DNA from: Magnolia sinica
Taxonomy: Eukaryota; Streptophyta; Magnoliopsida; Magnoliales; Magnoliaceae
Direction of reading: 5' to 3'
NCBI RefSeq assembly: GCF_029962835.1
Contig: NC_080581.1
Coordinates: forward strand, 19,668,001-19,732,000
Length of the DNA: 64,000 bases
How positions within the stretch are numbered: the stretch's first letter is position 1; each line of letters begins with the position of its first letter. A program made the translations under genes and the position numbers. This document shows, in pieces, positions 36,201 through 44,259 of the stretch. Below the pieces are notes generated by a model. The model searched no databases. It worked only from the letters and a program-made list of their open reading frames with translations, and was not told where the DNA came from.

Positions 36201-39200
36201 ATAGGGAGCTTTCGATGTCAATCTGTCTGTTTTGGGATGGGCTAATTATGTAAATATGATAGTCACTACGCAGCTTCATTCTCTGTTTCATTTTTAATTG
36301 TTTAGTGCTTTTGTTCTTTTCTTTTTTGCTCGCTCCTCGCAAGTTTTGATGAAATCTTTTGATAATTTTCAAAAAAAAAAAAATCTGGCTTGGCATGGGG
36401 GAGGAAGTGGGAAGACTGATAAAGTTTTGTGAAGGCTCATTGCTATGGCAATGTTCTGGGTAGTTTGGAAAGAGAGGAATGCGCGGTGTTTTCATATCAA
36501 GAGTTCATCCACTCGCGAGGTGATTGCTTCTATGGCAGTGTTCGGCTGCCTCTTTTGTTTGTGCTTCCTGTTGGCGTTGTATTCTTTTCGTGTCTTTTGG
36601 CCGGTTTTTCAATAAATTTTGTTCTCTCTAAAAAAAAATAGAAAATTGAGTTACTAGAACACTCAATGTGGCAGATTTATTCGAGTACTATGGCAAGGCA
36701 TCTAATGTGCAAGATGAAGCCATTACCGATATGGATAAACAACACCCAAAGAAAAAGAAGGAAAAAGTTGAACAAGTTTTGCGAATGAAAACTACGAACA
36801 CTGAACGGAGCCAATACAGGCAATACTTGGTGAAATGAAAGAACAAGCCCTATTCTAAATGCACATGAATCATGGGTGATGAATTGAAAAGATTATATCC
36901 GAACCTCTACTACTTGTATTAAGCGTCTAACTCATCAGAGTCAAGTTCTTTCCAACCTGGAAGGAATGATGTTGGCCCACGAGACCCACTATAGGCCCCA
37001 ACCCACTTAGGCCCATTGTATAGCCCTACATGACGTAAGCTGATAACCCATCGTAGGTGCTACATGTGTTATTTATTTACATATTTGGAGGCCTAAATCA
37101 ACGATTATAATTTACTATTTTTGGAAGATATTTGGGGGGGGGGGGGGGGGGGTAATTTAAATATGTAATTGAAGATATGAAGGGGATGTAATTGATATGA
37201 TTGAAGATATAGGCTAAATTTAGAAACACGATTACTTTCCGTGTTTGCTTTTTATTATCAGGCTTTTACCATATTAAAGAGGATTAGATTGGTTTGAAAT
37301 AAATTATGATTGATTGATTTAAAATTATTCTCTTAGTTGAGGGGATTTTAACTAAAGATCCATTTAGGATCTTAAAGTTTTTGTAAGAGAGGGTTAAATC
37401 GATAAAGTAATCTCCCTCACTACTCCATTATTCTTGTGGGTATATTTTTGGTATCGAGATCTCATTGGCTCAATATCCGGGTTGCACCAGTAGTCAATCC
37501 TCCCATTAACCCTACTATTATACTCACCCTCAAGGCTCCATTACATCCCACCAACATTGAATCATATGGCTACTTTCTTTTTCTTTTTCTTTTTTTAACA
37601 AATGATTGCTAAACAGGTTTACGAGATCACTGCATTGTAGTAGAAAGCAAGACTGCAAGACTCTGAGTGAAAGATGAAATAGGTGACCAACAATTCTCAA
37701 CAACATATAGATGCAAGAGCACCTAGGATTTATAAACCATCTAAAAATAGTATAGCATAATATCAATCATAAAGGTTCTATACCATTTAGAGACAACTCT
37801 GTGATTGTGTTCCAGAATGTTGGTTGCAATGACTCCTTTAGATAAAAGAGTGACAAGACTAAGGGCCTGTTTGTTAATGCTGAATTTTTATACTTTGGAA
37901 AATGTTCCATGTTTAGTGGTGTTTGTTAATGCGGAAGAAGGAAAGCATTCCACCATTTTATGCCGAAATTTTTCCATGATAGGAGTCTAGCTTAATGGGG
38001 AATCAAGAATGCACTCCGTGATTATTTTTTTAAATCCAAAATTGTCCTTTGCAACAAAGATTTTCTCCCTTGTGTTATACACATCCCAACTTTTAACATG
38101 GGGCACTTCTCTGAGCTCACATGATTTATGTGTTAGATCCACACCGTCCATCAACTTTTCTATATCATTCTAAAGCATGATCCGAAAAAATATGCACATT
38201 CAAAGCTCAAGTCAACCACACCACATAAAGTAGTGGGACAGGAATGACTACAGTTAAAACCTTCCTGATGTCCACCATGAAGCTTATTTGCCATCAAATC
38301 TCTTTATAAGGTCACAAAGACCTGGATGAAGGAAAAACACAAAAATCTGCTTGATTAGAGACTTATGTGGCCCAAAGAAGTTTTCAATGATAGGCACGCA
38401 ATTCCCACAATTTCTTGTACTGTGGCCCACTTAAGCCTTAGATTTGTCTTGTTTTTTGTCTTAATTTCTAAAAAAAAAAAAATGAATGGACGATATGGAC
38501 AAAACATATATATCATGGTAGGCCTCACAAAGCCCTTAATTGTCCATATTTAGGTAGATCTTGATGGGATAATACGCAATCCCCTCCCAGATTTGGAGTG
38601 CGAATTATGTGCAAATTCCTTTCGCAGGAAGTTCCTGCGCTGGAATCTTAGGTGGAGCCCACCGTTATGTTTGTGATAAATCTAATCTGTCCATCCGTGT
38701 TTTGAGATCATTTTAAGACTTGAGACCAAAAAATGAGGATACAAGACTTAAGTGGGCTGCACTAAAGGAAAAGAAAAGGTTGGGTAGGAAAATCCCTAGT
38801 CGACAGTGATGTTTACATGCCATCAATACCGTTCATACTGTCATTCCTAATAAGATGAACTCAAACCACAAATATTAGCATAATTGAAAACTTCTGTGGC
38901 CGCACGAATATTTTAATTATGGGTGTCCAATCCTCACATTTTCGGCCCATTTGAGTATTGCATACAGCTCATTTTTAGCACTATGTCCTAAAATGATCTC
39001 ACAAAATGGATGGACGGGGTGGATTTCACACAAACATCACGGTGGGCCCCACCTAGATTTCCAGCGGTGGACTTCCTGGGAAAGGCTTTCCCATGAAATC
39101 TTGCTCACACCTAGGGACATGGTTTGGCCAGTGGCTAGTGGTCAGTGCTCTATGGGCCCACCATGATGTATGTGTTTCATCTACGCCATTCATCCATTTT

Positions 39201-42200
39201 TCCAGATCATTTAAATATCAGGTGGACCACAACAAAGGAAAACAATAGTGGGCCCACAGAACACTGACCAATAGACATTGGCTAGTGGCAAGGTAACTAG
39301 CCAATCTGCCTCCCCAATCTAGGTAAATGTGTCAAATTAATATATTTCAAACATTTCAAACGTTAGTTAACAAACAAGTTATTTCTAAATTCACTATTAG
39401 TTTTCCGACTTCAAATTCAGATTTCAAATCCAGACTTTGGATTTTAGATTTAACAAACAGGCCCTAAAAATAGTACAATATTAGTGAGTTGATGATGGAA
39501 TCAACGGAGCCAAAGAAGCAGCAAGCAAGGGTGTGAATTAGAGAAAATCCTAAAGGTGGGTTTGCTACCGAGATGTAGTTTAAGTGAATTTAGCCCCACC
39601 AGCAATTGCCACCACTTCAATTGGACTAATGAACATTGCCTCCTTCCTTCTACAAGCTCTTTGTTTTCTATTTGTTGTGTTAAAGTCTCTCCATTCAATT
39701 TGGAGTTCAATTAGTCCAAATTATTAATTACAGAAAATCCTGAAGGTGGGTTTGCTACCAAGATCTCAAGTGAAATGAGCCCCGCTGGCACTACCACCAC
39801 TTCAATTAGACTAACCAACAATGCCTCCTTCCTCTTACGAGCTCTTTGTTTTCTTTAAGTTTGTTCATGTTCAAGTCTCCCTTCGATTTGGAGTCTAATT
39901 AATCAATATACTCATGAGGAAATGCACGATGCTCAGCTCAAGCCAACACTATTTTTCTTCCTCAGCCAAAACTCCATGCACGTAGGAGCCATCTTTTACT
40001 GACCTATGCCCGGTTTTATATAGAGAAAATCCCCCCTATATTTATGTTACAAATACAGTTATCAACTTATCCATCATCTAATTACAGTTATACCCGAAGA
40101 ATTTCATAATACTTTCTTTTGTACACTTGACTTGATCAAAGCCAACAAAGGAAATTCATGTAAATGGCCAAAATGCCATTTTTAATAAAATATTGCTTAA
40201 CCTCACCTAGATTCCCTTCAATTTGAAGCCTAAAACATCCAATCCGTGTGGCCCATCTAAGTTTTACGCTATGCTGAATTTTTGTATTTTCCATTAACCA
40301 TGACAGGTCACACACCTAATGAAAGGGTTAGATGAAATACACGCCAAGGTAGCCCCACAAACATACCTATGGTTGGCGTCCTATACCATTGTTCTCTATG
40401 GTGTGGCCCACCTAAGTTCTAGATCCCGTTGGTTTTTTACCACATGGCCAAGTTTTGAGGGGCATACCTTATGCCCAGTGGATATCTAACAGACAGCATG
40501 GTAGGCCCACGGAGCTTGGGTGTTGTACGATTACACTAGCCCGACTATGCAATCCTAGGGTGGGCGTGAATTGCAATGGATGACTGGTGCGTGGGAGGAA
40601 CATGCAATCAAGTCCACCTAGTCCATCGGATGTGCCACTAGATTTTCATTATGATCCTGAAAATCAGTCCCATCCAGGACTTAGGTGGGCGACACCATAA
40701 AGAGCGCTGTCAAATCATGTCCTAACCTCTAAATTCATGTGGTGTGGCCCACATGAGCATTGGAATGTCCTGATTTTCGGAGCATCTTCTTCATCCCAAT
40801 GGTTTGTGTCAGATGAATTAGATTGGAGGAGCGTCCCTATCTCAACTGCTTGCCATGGTGTAGCCCACTTGAGTTTTGAATCGGCCTGATCTTTGGGCTC
40901 ATTTGAAACCCACAATGGTGCACCTGATGGATGGTGTGGATCTCATCGAAATGAATGGTTCGAAAAGGCACGCCCCATAACTCCACAAGTCATGCAAGAG
41001 TTTTAACTATACGAAACAGTTGGAGTTTTGACGTCTTGCAGATGATTTCAATCCCTACACGGAATGCGCTCACACAACCGATAGGAATCATGTATAAAAC
41101 TTGACTTGTGCTCTTTGGGGCCACCTTGTTGTATATATGAAATCCACTCCGCTCATCAGGATTCAGGTGTGCTCTTCAATTGTTAAGCCCTCGAGCGAAA
41201 AAAAAAAAATCAGTCAGATCCAAGACTCAGGTAAGCCATACCATAGGAAACAATAGGTATGGAACACCAACCATAGGTTTGTGTGGGGCCACCATGGTGT
41301 CTATATGTCATCAAACCTGTTCATCAGGTGTGACTCACAAAGATGAAAGGAATATACAAAAATCAGCCTGGTCCAAAACTCAGGAGGGACACAACCTGTT
41401 AATTTAGAGCTTAGGTGCAATTTTACATTGTCCACATTGTTACACCCATCTTAGTTTTTTATCCGGTTGATCTTTTGTTTGTACGGTGAACATAATGGCT
41501 AACACCTAATGTACAGAGTGGATTTCACATATACAAAATGTTGGCCCCAAAGAGCTTTGGTGCTCTACATGCTACATAAAACACACATTGTAGACAATTT
41601 CAATCCCCTATACACAATAAGTTTTTATTAAAAAGGATATTTTAGTCATTTCAATGAATTTCCATAGATGGCTCTTTAGCAAAGTGTATAAAAGAAAATA
41701 TTATAAAATTCTTCGAGCATAACTGTAATTAGATGATTAAGAGGTGGATAACTGTAATTACACCACAAATATAGATGTTTGACAGAAAATTTCCCTTCTA
41801 AATATCTTCCGAGTCATATCAGTTCCGGTCCAAAACGATACAAATCACCACACTGATATGGGACGAAAACGAGATCGAGTCAAACCGAATCGGACCAAGT
41901 CAGGGTGAGTCATAGCGGTTTCAGTTTCAGTCCAAAATGATACAAATCACCACATTGATATGGGACCAAAACAAGATCAAGTTGAGACCAAACAAGACCT
42001 AGTCAGGGTGAGTCAAAGCGGTTTCAGATCCCAGGCATGTCCAACTCCAAAACTGGTAGTTAAATTCATTCCAATACTAGAGAGCAAATGCTAAGAAGAA
42101 GTGATGCAGCCAAATGGCCACACGTGCCGATTGATCAAGATTTGAAGAAAAGGCCCGCATCTCACGCGAGCACGCTCCGCACGTGTGCACAAGAAAATGC

Positions 42201-44244
42201 ACACCTTCCTTTTTTAGCGATCATCACTTTCCGTTTTTTTCAAATCTCTAAATTAGGAAATCTGCTCTTTCTTTCATATCTTTATTTTTAGGCAGGGAAT
42301 AATTTTAAATATTTGCTTATCTAAGTATCTTCTTATTTAGGAATTTCTTAATTATAGAATGCTTTGTTACTTAGGTGCTTTCCTATTTCATAGATTTTTA
42401 GATTTCATATCTTTTATTGCAGATTGTTATGTTGATTATAAATAAGACCTATGTCCTATGGAATTTTTTTAAAAAAAGCTGATTAATATTCTCTTTATGA
42501 AATTTTCTTATTCTCTACGGTAGCTGTTCGGGACTAGAGGACTGTTGAGCTTGCTCATGGTCTTGCATTCGTGATCTCTAGCATTTGGCTAGAGGATTGT
42601 TGGGTCTTTTTCCCACGATCTCTTTTTCTTATTGATTTATTTGCTTTCCCTTTTGGGTTTGCATCAAGTAGCCCCTCATCCGACAACTGAAGTCGTGGAT
42701 GGTTGCCTGAAAAGGATAGTTAAAGAAGAAGAAAAATAGATGCAGCCAACAGTCCTTATGCAGCATGGAAAATCCATAGATTGGATAGGTGACTTGTTCC
42801 ATAGCCGATATCTTTGGCTCATCGCCCAACTACAGTGGAGCCAAGGAAATGAACAAGATGGGCAACTGAAAGATGGGACCAAATAGTGCAGGTAATACAA
42901 AATGATGCCTGAACAGAAATGTGGTAATTAGGGCCAAGCACCGAAAAAAAAAATCCATCAGAAACCATAGTTTATCTATGAAAATGCCTCAAAAAATGAA
43001 AAGAAATGAGGGAAGAAAAGTATTACATGATGCGCAATAGAAGGAGTGGCATTTTTTCTTGTACCAGCAATGGCACAGGTGGGTACCTTCTTCCAGTAAT
43101 CTAAGCTGTTCATAAGATGGGCCATACCCCAATATCTCCCTTGATGTAATTCTAGGTGCATTATTCCCTCTCAAATAATCCTAGCCCATCCAATTGGTGG
43201 CTTGCAAAATAGACAATTACAGACAATGGCCTGCATTTCATGGGCTCCAATTGGATAGTTAGGATCATCCAATGGGGCACATCATCAGGCCATCTCCCAT
43301 CTGAGATGTCTCATACATTGCAATCATTGGGGGAGATGAAGCTTACTTGAAGACCTCTTAGTGCTGGCATCGGAATTCTGCAACCTGACCAAGCTATCCC
43401 TCAGGTCTTTAAACGTCACCCCTCCTATCCCTGCTTCTGTCTCCTTCTCGTCAATCTCCCTCAGCTTCTTCAGCCTCTCATTCAACTCCCCCAGTGAAAA
43501 CCACTCCTTTTTCTTCTTACTTCCAGCCTCCGCTGGCCTCAGCTTCTTCAGCTTCTCTCCCAACTCCCCATAACTATACATCCTCACGAACTCCATCCTC
43601 GCCGCCTGCGATTCCGCCTCCGTCTTCACCTCCCCCATCTCCCGCCCGAAGATCGACGTCGGCAGCGACCCAGAGCCGATCCCAGAATCCTCCGGCGGCT
43701 TCAGCTTCAAGCTCTCCTTCAAGGCCTTCAGAGACAGTGGGCTCCGGATCTCCCCCTGCATCCCCCTCGACCGATCGGTCCCAGCCGTCGGATTCGACGA
43801 CCGGAGCTGGCGGATGCTCTCGCGGATCGACTGGAAGGACAGCTTGGCAGAGTCCGCATTGGCATTGGGGCCCTTGCCGATGACGTTGCTCTTGTAGAGA
43901 TCCTGGAAAGAGATGGTGGGAGGGGAGGAGGAATAACGGCCGTCGGAAGGGGGTGGGGCAGCGGATCGACGGCGGAATTCGGAGAGGTTTTTGCGGATTT
44001 CTTCAAGGGAGGCGACCTTCGAGGGTTTGGGAGGGGGAAGAGGAGGATAAGGGCTTCGAAATCGAGATTGAGGAGGAGGAGATTGGCGGAGGCTGGCTTT
44101 GATGCTGCTTAAATAGGAAGAAGCGGATGGAGGTTTATCGTCTTCTCCGCCATTGGAGGAGGAAGAAGAAGAGAAGAGATGGCAGAGGCTAGGGTTTTGT
44201 ATTTGTACGGTTTTTCTGCAACCGGAGCGGAGCTGCAGCGCCAT
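16717..44244 (-). CDS. Organellar (probably mitochondrial) ribosomal protein S15-like gene, 5 exons, 432 codons
   Basis: Join on the minus strand: 44244-43347, 32493-32402, 31697-31586, 27206-27154, 16860-16717. All four introns are GT-AG, phases match at every junction and the frame is open from ATG to TAG. The product would bind small-subunit rRNA in an organellar ribosome. The S15/NS1 domain fills residues about 335-428: SDCGSSRVQVAQLTTKIKHL (359-378), DKHSRKGL (386-393), RRKKLLKYLRR (399-409) and LSKLGLR (414-420). The N-terminus (MALQLRSGCRKT, then Ser-rich, no acidic residue for 33 positions) looks like a mitochondrial presequence. Bacterial S15 is about 90 residues, so the roughly 330-residue extension is a plant-type feature. 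Introns of 10.9, 0.7, 4.4 and 10.3 kb carry most of the transposons in the window. Exon-intron structure is deduced by eye; transcript data are absent. Confidence 0.9.
17334..17624 (+). mobile_element. Solo LTR of the TRIM family (291 bp), in intron 4
   Basis: It begins TAATGCAGGGGC and ends TTGTCCTGCATCA, so TGCAGG/CCTGCA form the inverted ends. A 5-bp direct repeat GAAAT flanks it (17329-17333 and 17625-17629). It matches the LTRs of the three-LTR TRIM at 28841-29939. It contains repeated CCCATG(T)GATTTGGGG phrases, i.e. internal duplication. Confidence 0.8.
17690..18080. repeat. GTGGGTC-rich dispersed repeat piece
   Basis: Phrases such as AACTTAGGTGGGTCACACC and the 'cooperating' GTGTGGCCCAC type occur here as in 38,000-39,300, 40,200-41,600, 44,340-45,420, 61,150-61,700 and 62,340-62,840. 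Non-coding dispersed repeat. Ends not resolved. Confidence 0.45.
18416..18458. repeat. (GA)n microsatellite
   Basis: About 21 AG/GA units directly beside the outer end of the left arm of the viral inverted repeat. Confidence 0.97.
18466..19156. repeat. Inverted repeat, left arm (691 bp)
   Basis: Pairs with 20179-20870. Outer ends TAACAAAAAC / GTTTTTGTTA; inner ends GTCAGG / CCTGAC. Loop 1,022 bp (19157-20178). The whole structure lies inside intron 4 of the S15-like gene. Confidence 0.9.
18554..18694 (-). promoter_or_regulatory. Pararetroviral transcription signals, left arm
   Basis: Mirror copy of the right-arm signals: TATAAATA on the minus strand at 18694-18687 and AATAAA at 18559-18554. 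It points outward in the same direction as the S15-like gene, toward exon 5. Confidence 0.5.
19305..20272 (+). pseudogene. Caulimovirid polyprotein C-terminal remnant (RNase H end plus unknown region), frameshifted
   Basis: Two frames, 19305-19655 and about 19685-20272, are separated by a single frameshift near 19640. The first carries the RNase H C-terminal motif named in the copy B entry. The second, about 195 residues and still open, has no domain I recognise. It ends in an acidic Ser-rich tail (SSFESDHSSESDT) that is shared with copy A. It has no own ATG near its start, consistent with being the tail of a longer polyprotein. Truncated at the 5' side by the head-to-head junction. Confidence 0.55.
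20179..20870. repeat. Inverted repeat, right arm (692 bp)
   Basis: Reverse complement of 18466-19156 with scattered mismatches and a few short indels. Confidence 0.9.
20642..20782 (+). promoter_or_regulatory. Pararetroviral transcription signals, right arm
   Basis: TATAAATA at 20642-20649 and AATAAA at 20777-20782 lie about 135 bp apart in the non-coding region after the viral frame. This is the arrangement expected for the terminally redundant part of a caulimovirid pregenomic RNA. Activity is unknown. It reads away from the loop, antisense to the S15-like gene. Confidence 0.5.
21062..21330 (+). mobile_element. RTE-type LINE 3' tail
   Basis: Broken plus-strand frames resemble the C-terminus of plant RTE reverse transcriptase proteins: a GHVEQRPRIVPVRS-like stretch near 21100-21140, then KKRLDHLWF and NEMTEQDSGS...HNLVGIRL-like text. 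The element ends with AAGGCTTAGATGATGATGAT, the short GAT-repeat tail typical of RTE LINEs instead of poly(A). 5'-truncated and dead. Confidence 0.65.
21331..23170. other. Intron 4 DNA without recognised features
   Basis: No homology-bearing frame seen. The plus-strand frame near 23127 overlaps the start of the foldback element and is not supported as a gene. Confidence 0.35.
23171..23926. mobile_element. Non-autonomous foldback/TIR element (about 756 bp)
   Basis: Begins TAAGGGGTTGTTTGGATGC and ends AAACGACCCCTTA. Long diverged inverted flanks run inward on both sides (GTTTACCAAGT / ACTTGGTAAAC pairs). The AAGGGGTYGTTTG terminus resembles hAT-type MITEs, but no clean 8-bp target duplication was found. 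Related ends occur at 7508, 13060-13200 and 14520-14555. No transposase. Confidence 0.55.
24042..26069 (-). mobile_element. L1-type LINE, 5'-truncated, in intron 4
   Basis: Minus strand, from a T run at 24042-24058 (its poly(A)). The coding text includes the LINE reverse transcriptase: KLDIEKAYDHVDWSFLQYM, GLQQGDPLLPFLF and the active-site FADDTLIF near 25740. Downstream are the L1 C-terminal thumb region and the zf-RVT domain (C-x2-C ... H-x4-H/C around 24545-24490: ICICCMRDEETVDHLLLHC). Frameshifts near 25690, 25500, 25170 and 24760 kill it. The endonuclease domain and early RT are absent. A direct repeat AAAACACTAG flanks it (24032-24041 and 26086-26095). It lies in the same sense as the S15-like gene. 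Confidence 0.92.
26180..26830 (-). mobile_element. Older L1-type LINE fragment
   Basis: Broken minus-strand frames read RGIPFEIGNSPNVCFWEDKW (about 26634-26575), DEEMEELVNLMGIW (about 26425-26385) and QFSIRSFYEHLLEEKNEMA (about 26320-26260). This is the stretch between thumb and zf-RVT in plant L1 proteins. Heavily decayed, no poly(A) end seen. Confidence 0.55.
27154..27206 (-). CDS. S15-like gene exon 4 (53-nt microexon)
   Basis: Acceptor TTTTGCAG, donor AAAAAG|GTAACC. It encodes residues 368-385, VAQLTTKIKHLSSHLHKK, the central S15 helix. It is too short for an open-frame scan and was located from the expected S15 motif and exact phase match on both sides. Confidence 0.92.
28841..29939 (+). 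mobile_element. TRIM element with three LTRs (1,099 bp)
   Basis: Order: LTR1 28841-29093 (253 bp), internal 29094-29142 (49 bp), LTR2 29143-29616 (474 bp), internal 29617-29665 (49 bp), LTR3 29666-29939 (274 bp). The second internal begins AAGTGGTATTAGAGC, near the initiator-Met tRNA primer-binding site, and ends in a purine run CAGGGG next to the LTR. Inverted ends are TGCAGG/CCTGCA (CCTACA at the end of LTR2; shortened to CCTCA at the end of LTR3). A 5-bp duplication ATGTA flanks the whole (28836-28840 and 29940-29944). It carries no coding capacity, so it would rely on proteins of other elements. Confidence 0.85.
29617..29665 (+). other. TRIM internal domain: primer-binding site plus purine tract
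   Basis: Only 49 bp. TGGTATTAGAGC differs by one base from the initiator-Met tRNA complement. The other copy at 29094-29142 (TTAGTATCAAAGTG) has more changes. Confidence 0.75.
30189..30234. repeat. (AT)n microsatellite
   Basis: An uninterrupted alternating AT run of about 23 units within intron 3. Confidence 0.97.
31586..31697 (-). CDS. S15-like gene exon 3 (start of S15 domain)
   Basis: 112 nt. Acceptor TTTTTCAG, donor CAAG|GTAAAG. It encodes residues 331-367, from YFHPDNMSSAEKLKLELK to SDCGSSRVQ, the first S15 helices and the conserved D-x-G-S motif that contacts rRNA in this family. It ends in phase 1 and joins exon 4 within the Val codon. Confidence 0.92.
31925..32192. mobile_element. 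Small MITE in intron 2 (about 268 bp)
   Basis: Terminal inverted repeat GTGACAAATATCGCCGAG versus GTGACAAATCTCGTTCTCGG. The interior is AT-rich with a shared AAAATTCAT/AAATTCCCA mirror. It makes up over a third of the 704-bp intron 2. Target duplication not clear, superfamily not assigned. Confidence 0.55.
32402..32493 (-). CDS. S15-like gene exon 2
   Basis: 92 nt. The acceptor is a T-rich tract ending CTGTTAG; the donor is AAAAA|GTAAGC. With the single base left from exon 1 it makes 31 codons (residues 300-330), including VQRLAILGQLGGQ and LSPPKEQLVEK, and ends in phase 0. A slightly downstream AG (GTGCAG) would break the frame relative to exon 1, so CTGTTAG was chosen. Confidence 0.85.
32731..33040. 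repeat. Direct tandem repeat, two units of 155 bp
   Basis: Units 32731-32885 and 32886-33040 are nearly identical. Within each unit the phrase CCTCCTCNGTAGAAGCTAGG occurs twice, so the unit itself is a doubled half-unit. It adjoins the LINE fragment at 33041 and may be its 3' UTR. Confidence 0.85.
33041..33840 (-). mobile_element. L1-type LINE fragment in intron 1
   Basis: Broken minus-strand text includes VANKILTVNNLRK (about 33455-33420) and CMKEETIDYLFI (about 33400-33360), the zf-RVT region of plant L1 proteins. Frameshifts and stops throughout. Confidence 0.6.
34193..34640 (-). mobile_element. L1-type LINE 3' end fragment in intron 1
   Basis: A T run at 34193-34210 is the poly(A) tail in minus orientation. 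The frame 34628-34317 reads LVLTIDNLQKR near its start, the conserved K-V-L-T-x-D-N-L stretch before zf-RVT, then decays. Confidence 0.55.
34703..35150 (+). mobile_element. Chromovirus-type gypsy integrase C-terminal fragment
   Basis: Broken frames include EFAYNNSINCTT, KSPFEIVNERSPHHV, then VDAFAKHVQDL and the post-core KLKSKKIG...VKRKLGNNAYEI stretch. This is the C-terminal end of a Ty3/gypsy integrase. It is interrupted at about 35150 by the LINE and resumes at 36640. The start at 34703 follows a GT/G run, so the rest of the element is gone. Confidence 0.7.
35156..36638 (+). mobile_element. Two L1-type LINE 3' ends in tandem, inserted in the gypsy fragment
   Basis: The first copy (35156-36382) reads MNIALIGKW, SKYGLQTGGWG, AFVWLVGKKWILTVDDLQ and MCMGDAKSIDHLFIHY (zf-RVT). 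It then has LAWHGGG and WKARNDRCF and ends in an A run (36369-36382). A second copy (36383-36638) begins again at LAWHGG-type text, includes WKERN and ends after AATAAA in another A run. A near-match direct repeat AGRAAATTGAGT flanks the pair (35144-35155 and 36640-36651). A 113-bp internal duplication sits at about 35607-35828. All frames are broken. Confidence 0.75.
36640..36965 (+). mobile_element. Chromovirus-type gypsy chromodomain fragment
   Basis: Continues the integrase fragment across the LINE. It reads VADLFEYYG, KVEQVLRMKTTNTERSQYR, QYLVK, then KNKPYSKCT, and ends with ELKRLYPNLY and SSESSSFQPG. The V-E-x-V-L ... Y-L-V-K-W-K pattern is a retrotransposon chromodomain, so the host element was a chromovirus, unlike the Tat element at 45841. 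Confidence 0.7.
36966..37859. other. Intron 1 stretch without genes
   Basis: AT-rich with a G run at about 37134-37152. No feature recognised. Confidence 0.4.
37863..39464. mobile_element. Tourist/Harbinger-like non-autonomous element (1,602 bp)
   Basis: Perfect 15-bp terminal inverted repeats GGGCCTGTTTGTTAA (37863-37877) and TTAACAAACAGGCCC (39450-39464), flanked by the 3-bp target duplication TAA (37860-37862 and 39465-39467). The GGGCCTGTTTG end and TAA duplication are those of the PIF/Harbinger superfamily. The inside is made of GTGGGCC-type repeat text, with no transposase. Long for a MITE, probably an acceptor of other repeats. Confidence 0.8.
39541..39905. repeat. Tandem duplication, unit about 190 bp
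   Basis: GAGAAAATCCTAAAGGTGGG at 39541 and CAGAAAATCCTGAAGGTGGG at 39731 start two units that share AGCCCC(A/G)C, CCACTTCAATT and CTCTTTGTTTTCT blocks, with about 10-15% difference by eye. Confidence 0.75.
40022..41798. mobile_element. Long-TIR foldback element (about 1.78 kb)
   Basis: About 170 bp at 40022-40190 pairs with 41620-41798 in reverse: ATCTAATTACAGTTAT, CGAAGAATTT and TTCTTTTRTACACTT blocks match in order. The interior (40,200-41,600) is GTGGGCC-type repeat text. Such long terminal repeats suggest a MULE-like element, but no 9-bp duplication could be confirmed. Confidence 0.6.
41828..42035. repeat. Tandem duplication, unit about 102 bp
   Basis: GTCCAAAACGATACAAATCA at 41828 and its near copy at 41930 head two units, both ending TCAGGGTGAGTCA..GCGG. 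Confidence 0.8.
43347..44244 (-). CDS. S15-like gene exon 1 (start codon, transit peptide, repeat-bearing extension)
   Basis: 898 nt, 299 codons plus one base. It starts at the first ATG of the frame and ends at donor CAA|GTAAGC; reading on past it hits a stop after seven more codons, which supports the splice. Residues 41-299 carry a repeated short module of pattern S-hydrophobic-x-x-L/I-x-x-x-L/I-x-x-hydrophobic: SLEEIRKNLSEF (79), SFQSIRESIRQL (136), SLKALKESLKLK (171), SYGELGEKLKKL (224), SLGELNERLKKL (250) and TFKDLRDSLVRL (277). The exon is GC-richer than the surrounding DNA, as expected for real coding sequence. Confidence 0.9.
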
Positions 44245-44259
44245 CTGGTGGGGTTTTGG

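Noticed and set aside
43361..43883. Plus-strand frames opposite the S15-like exon 1
   Set aside because: They are shadows of the GC-rich exon on the other strand, with low-complexity Ser/Pro products.
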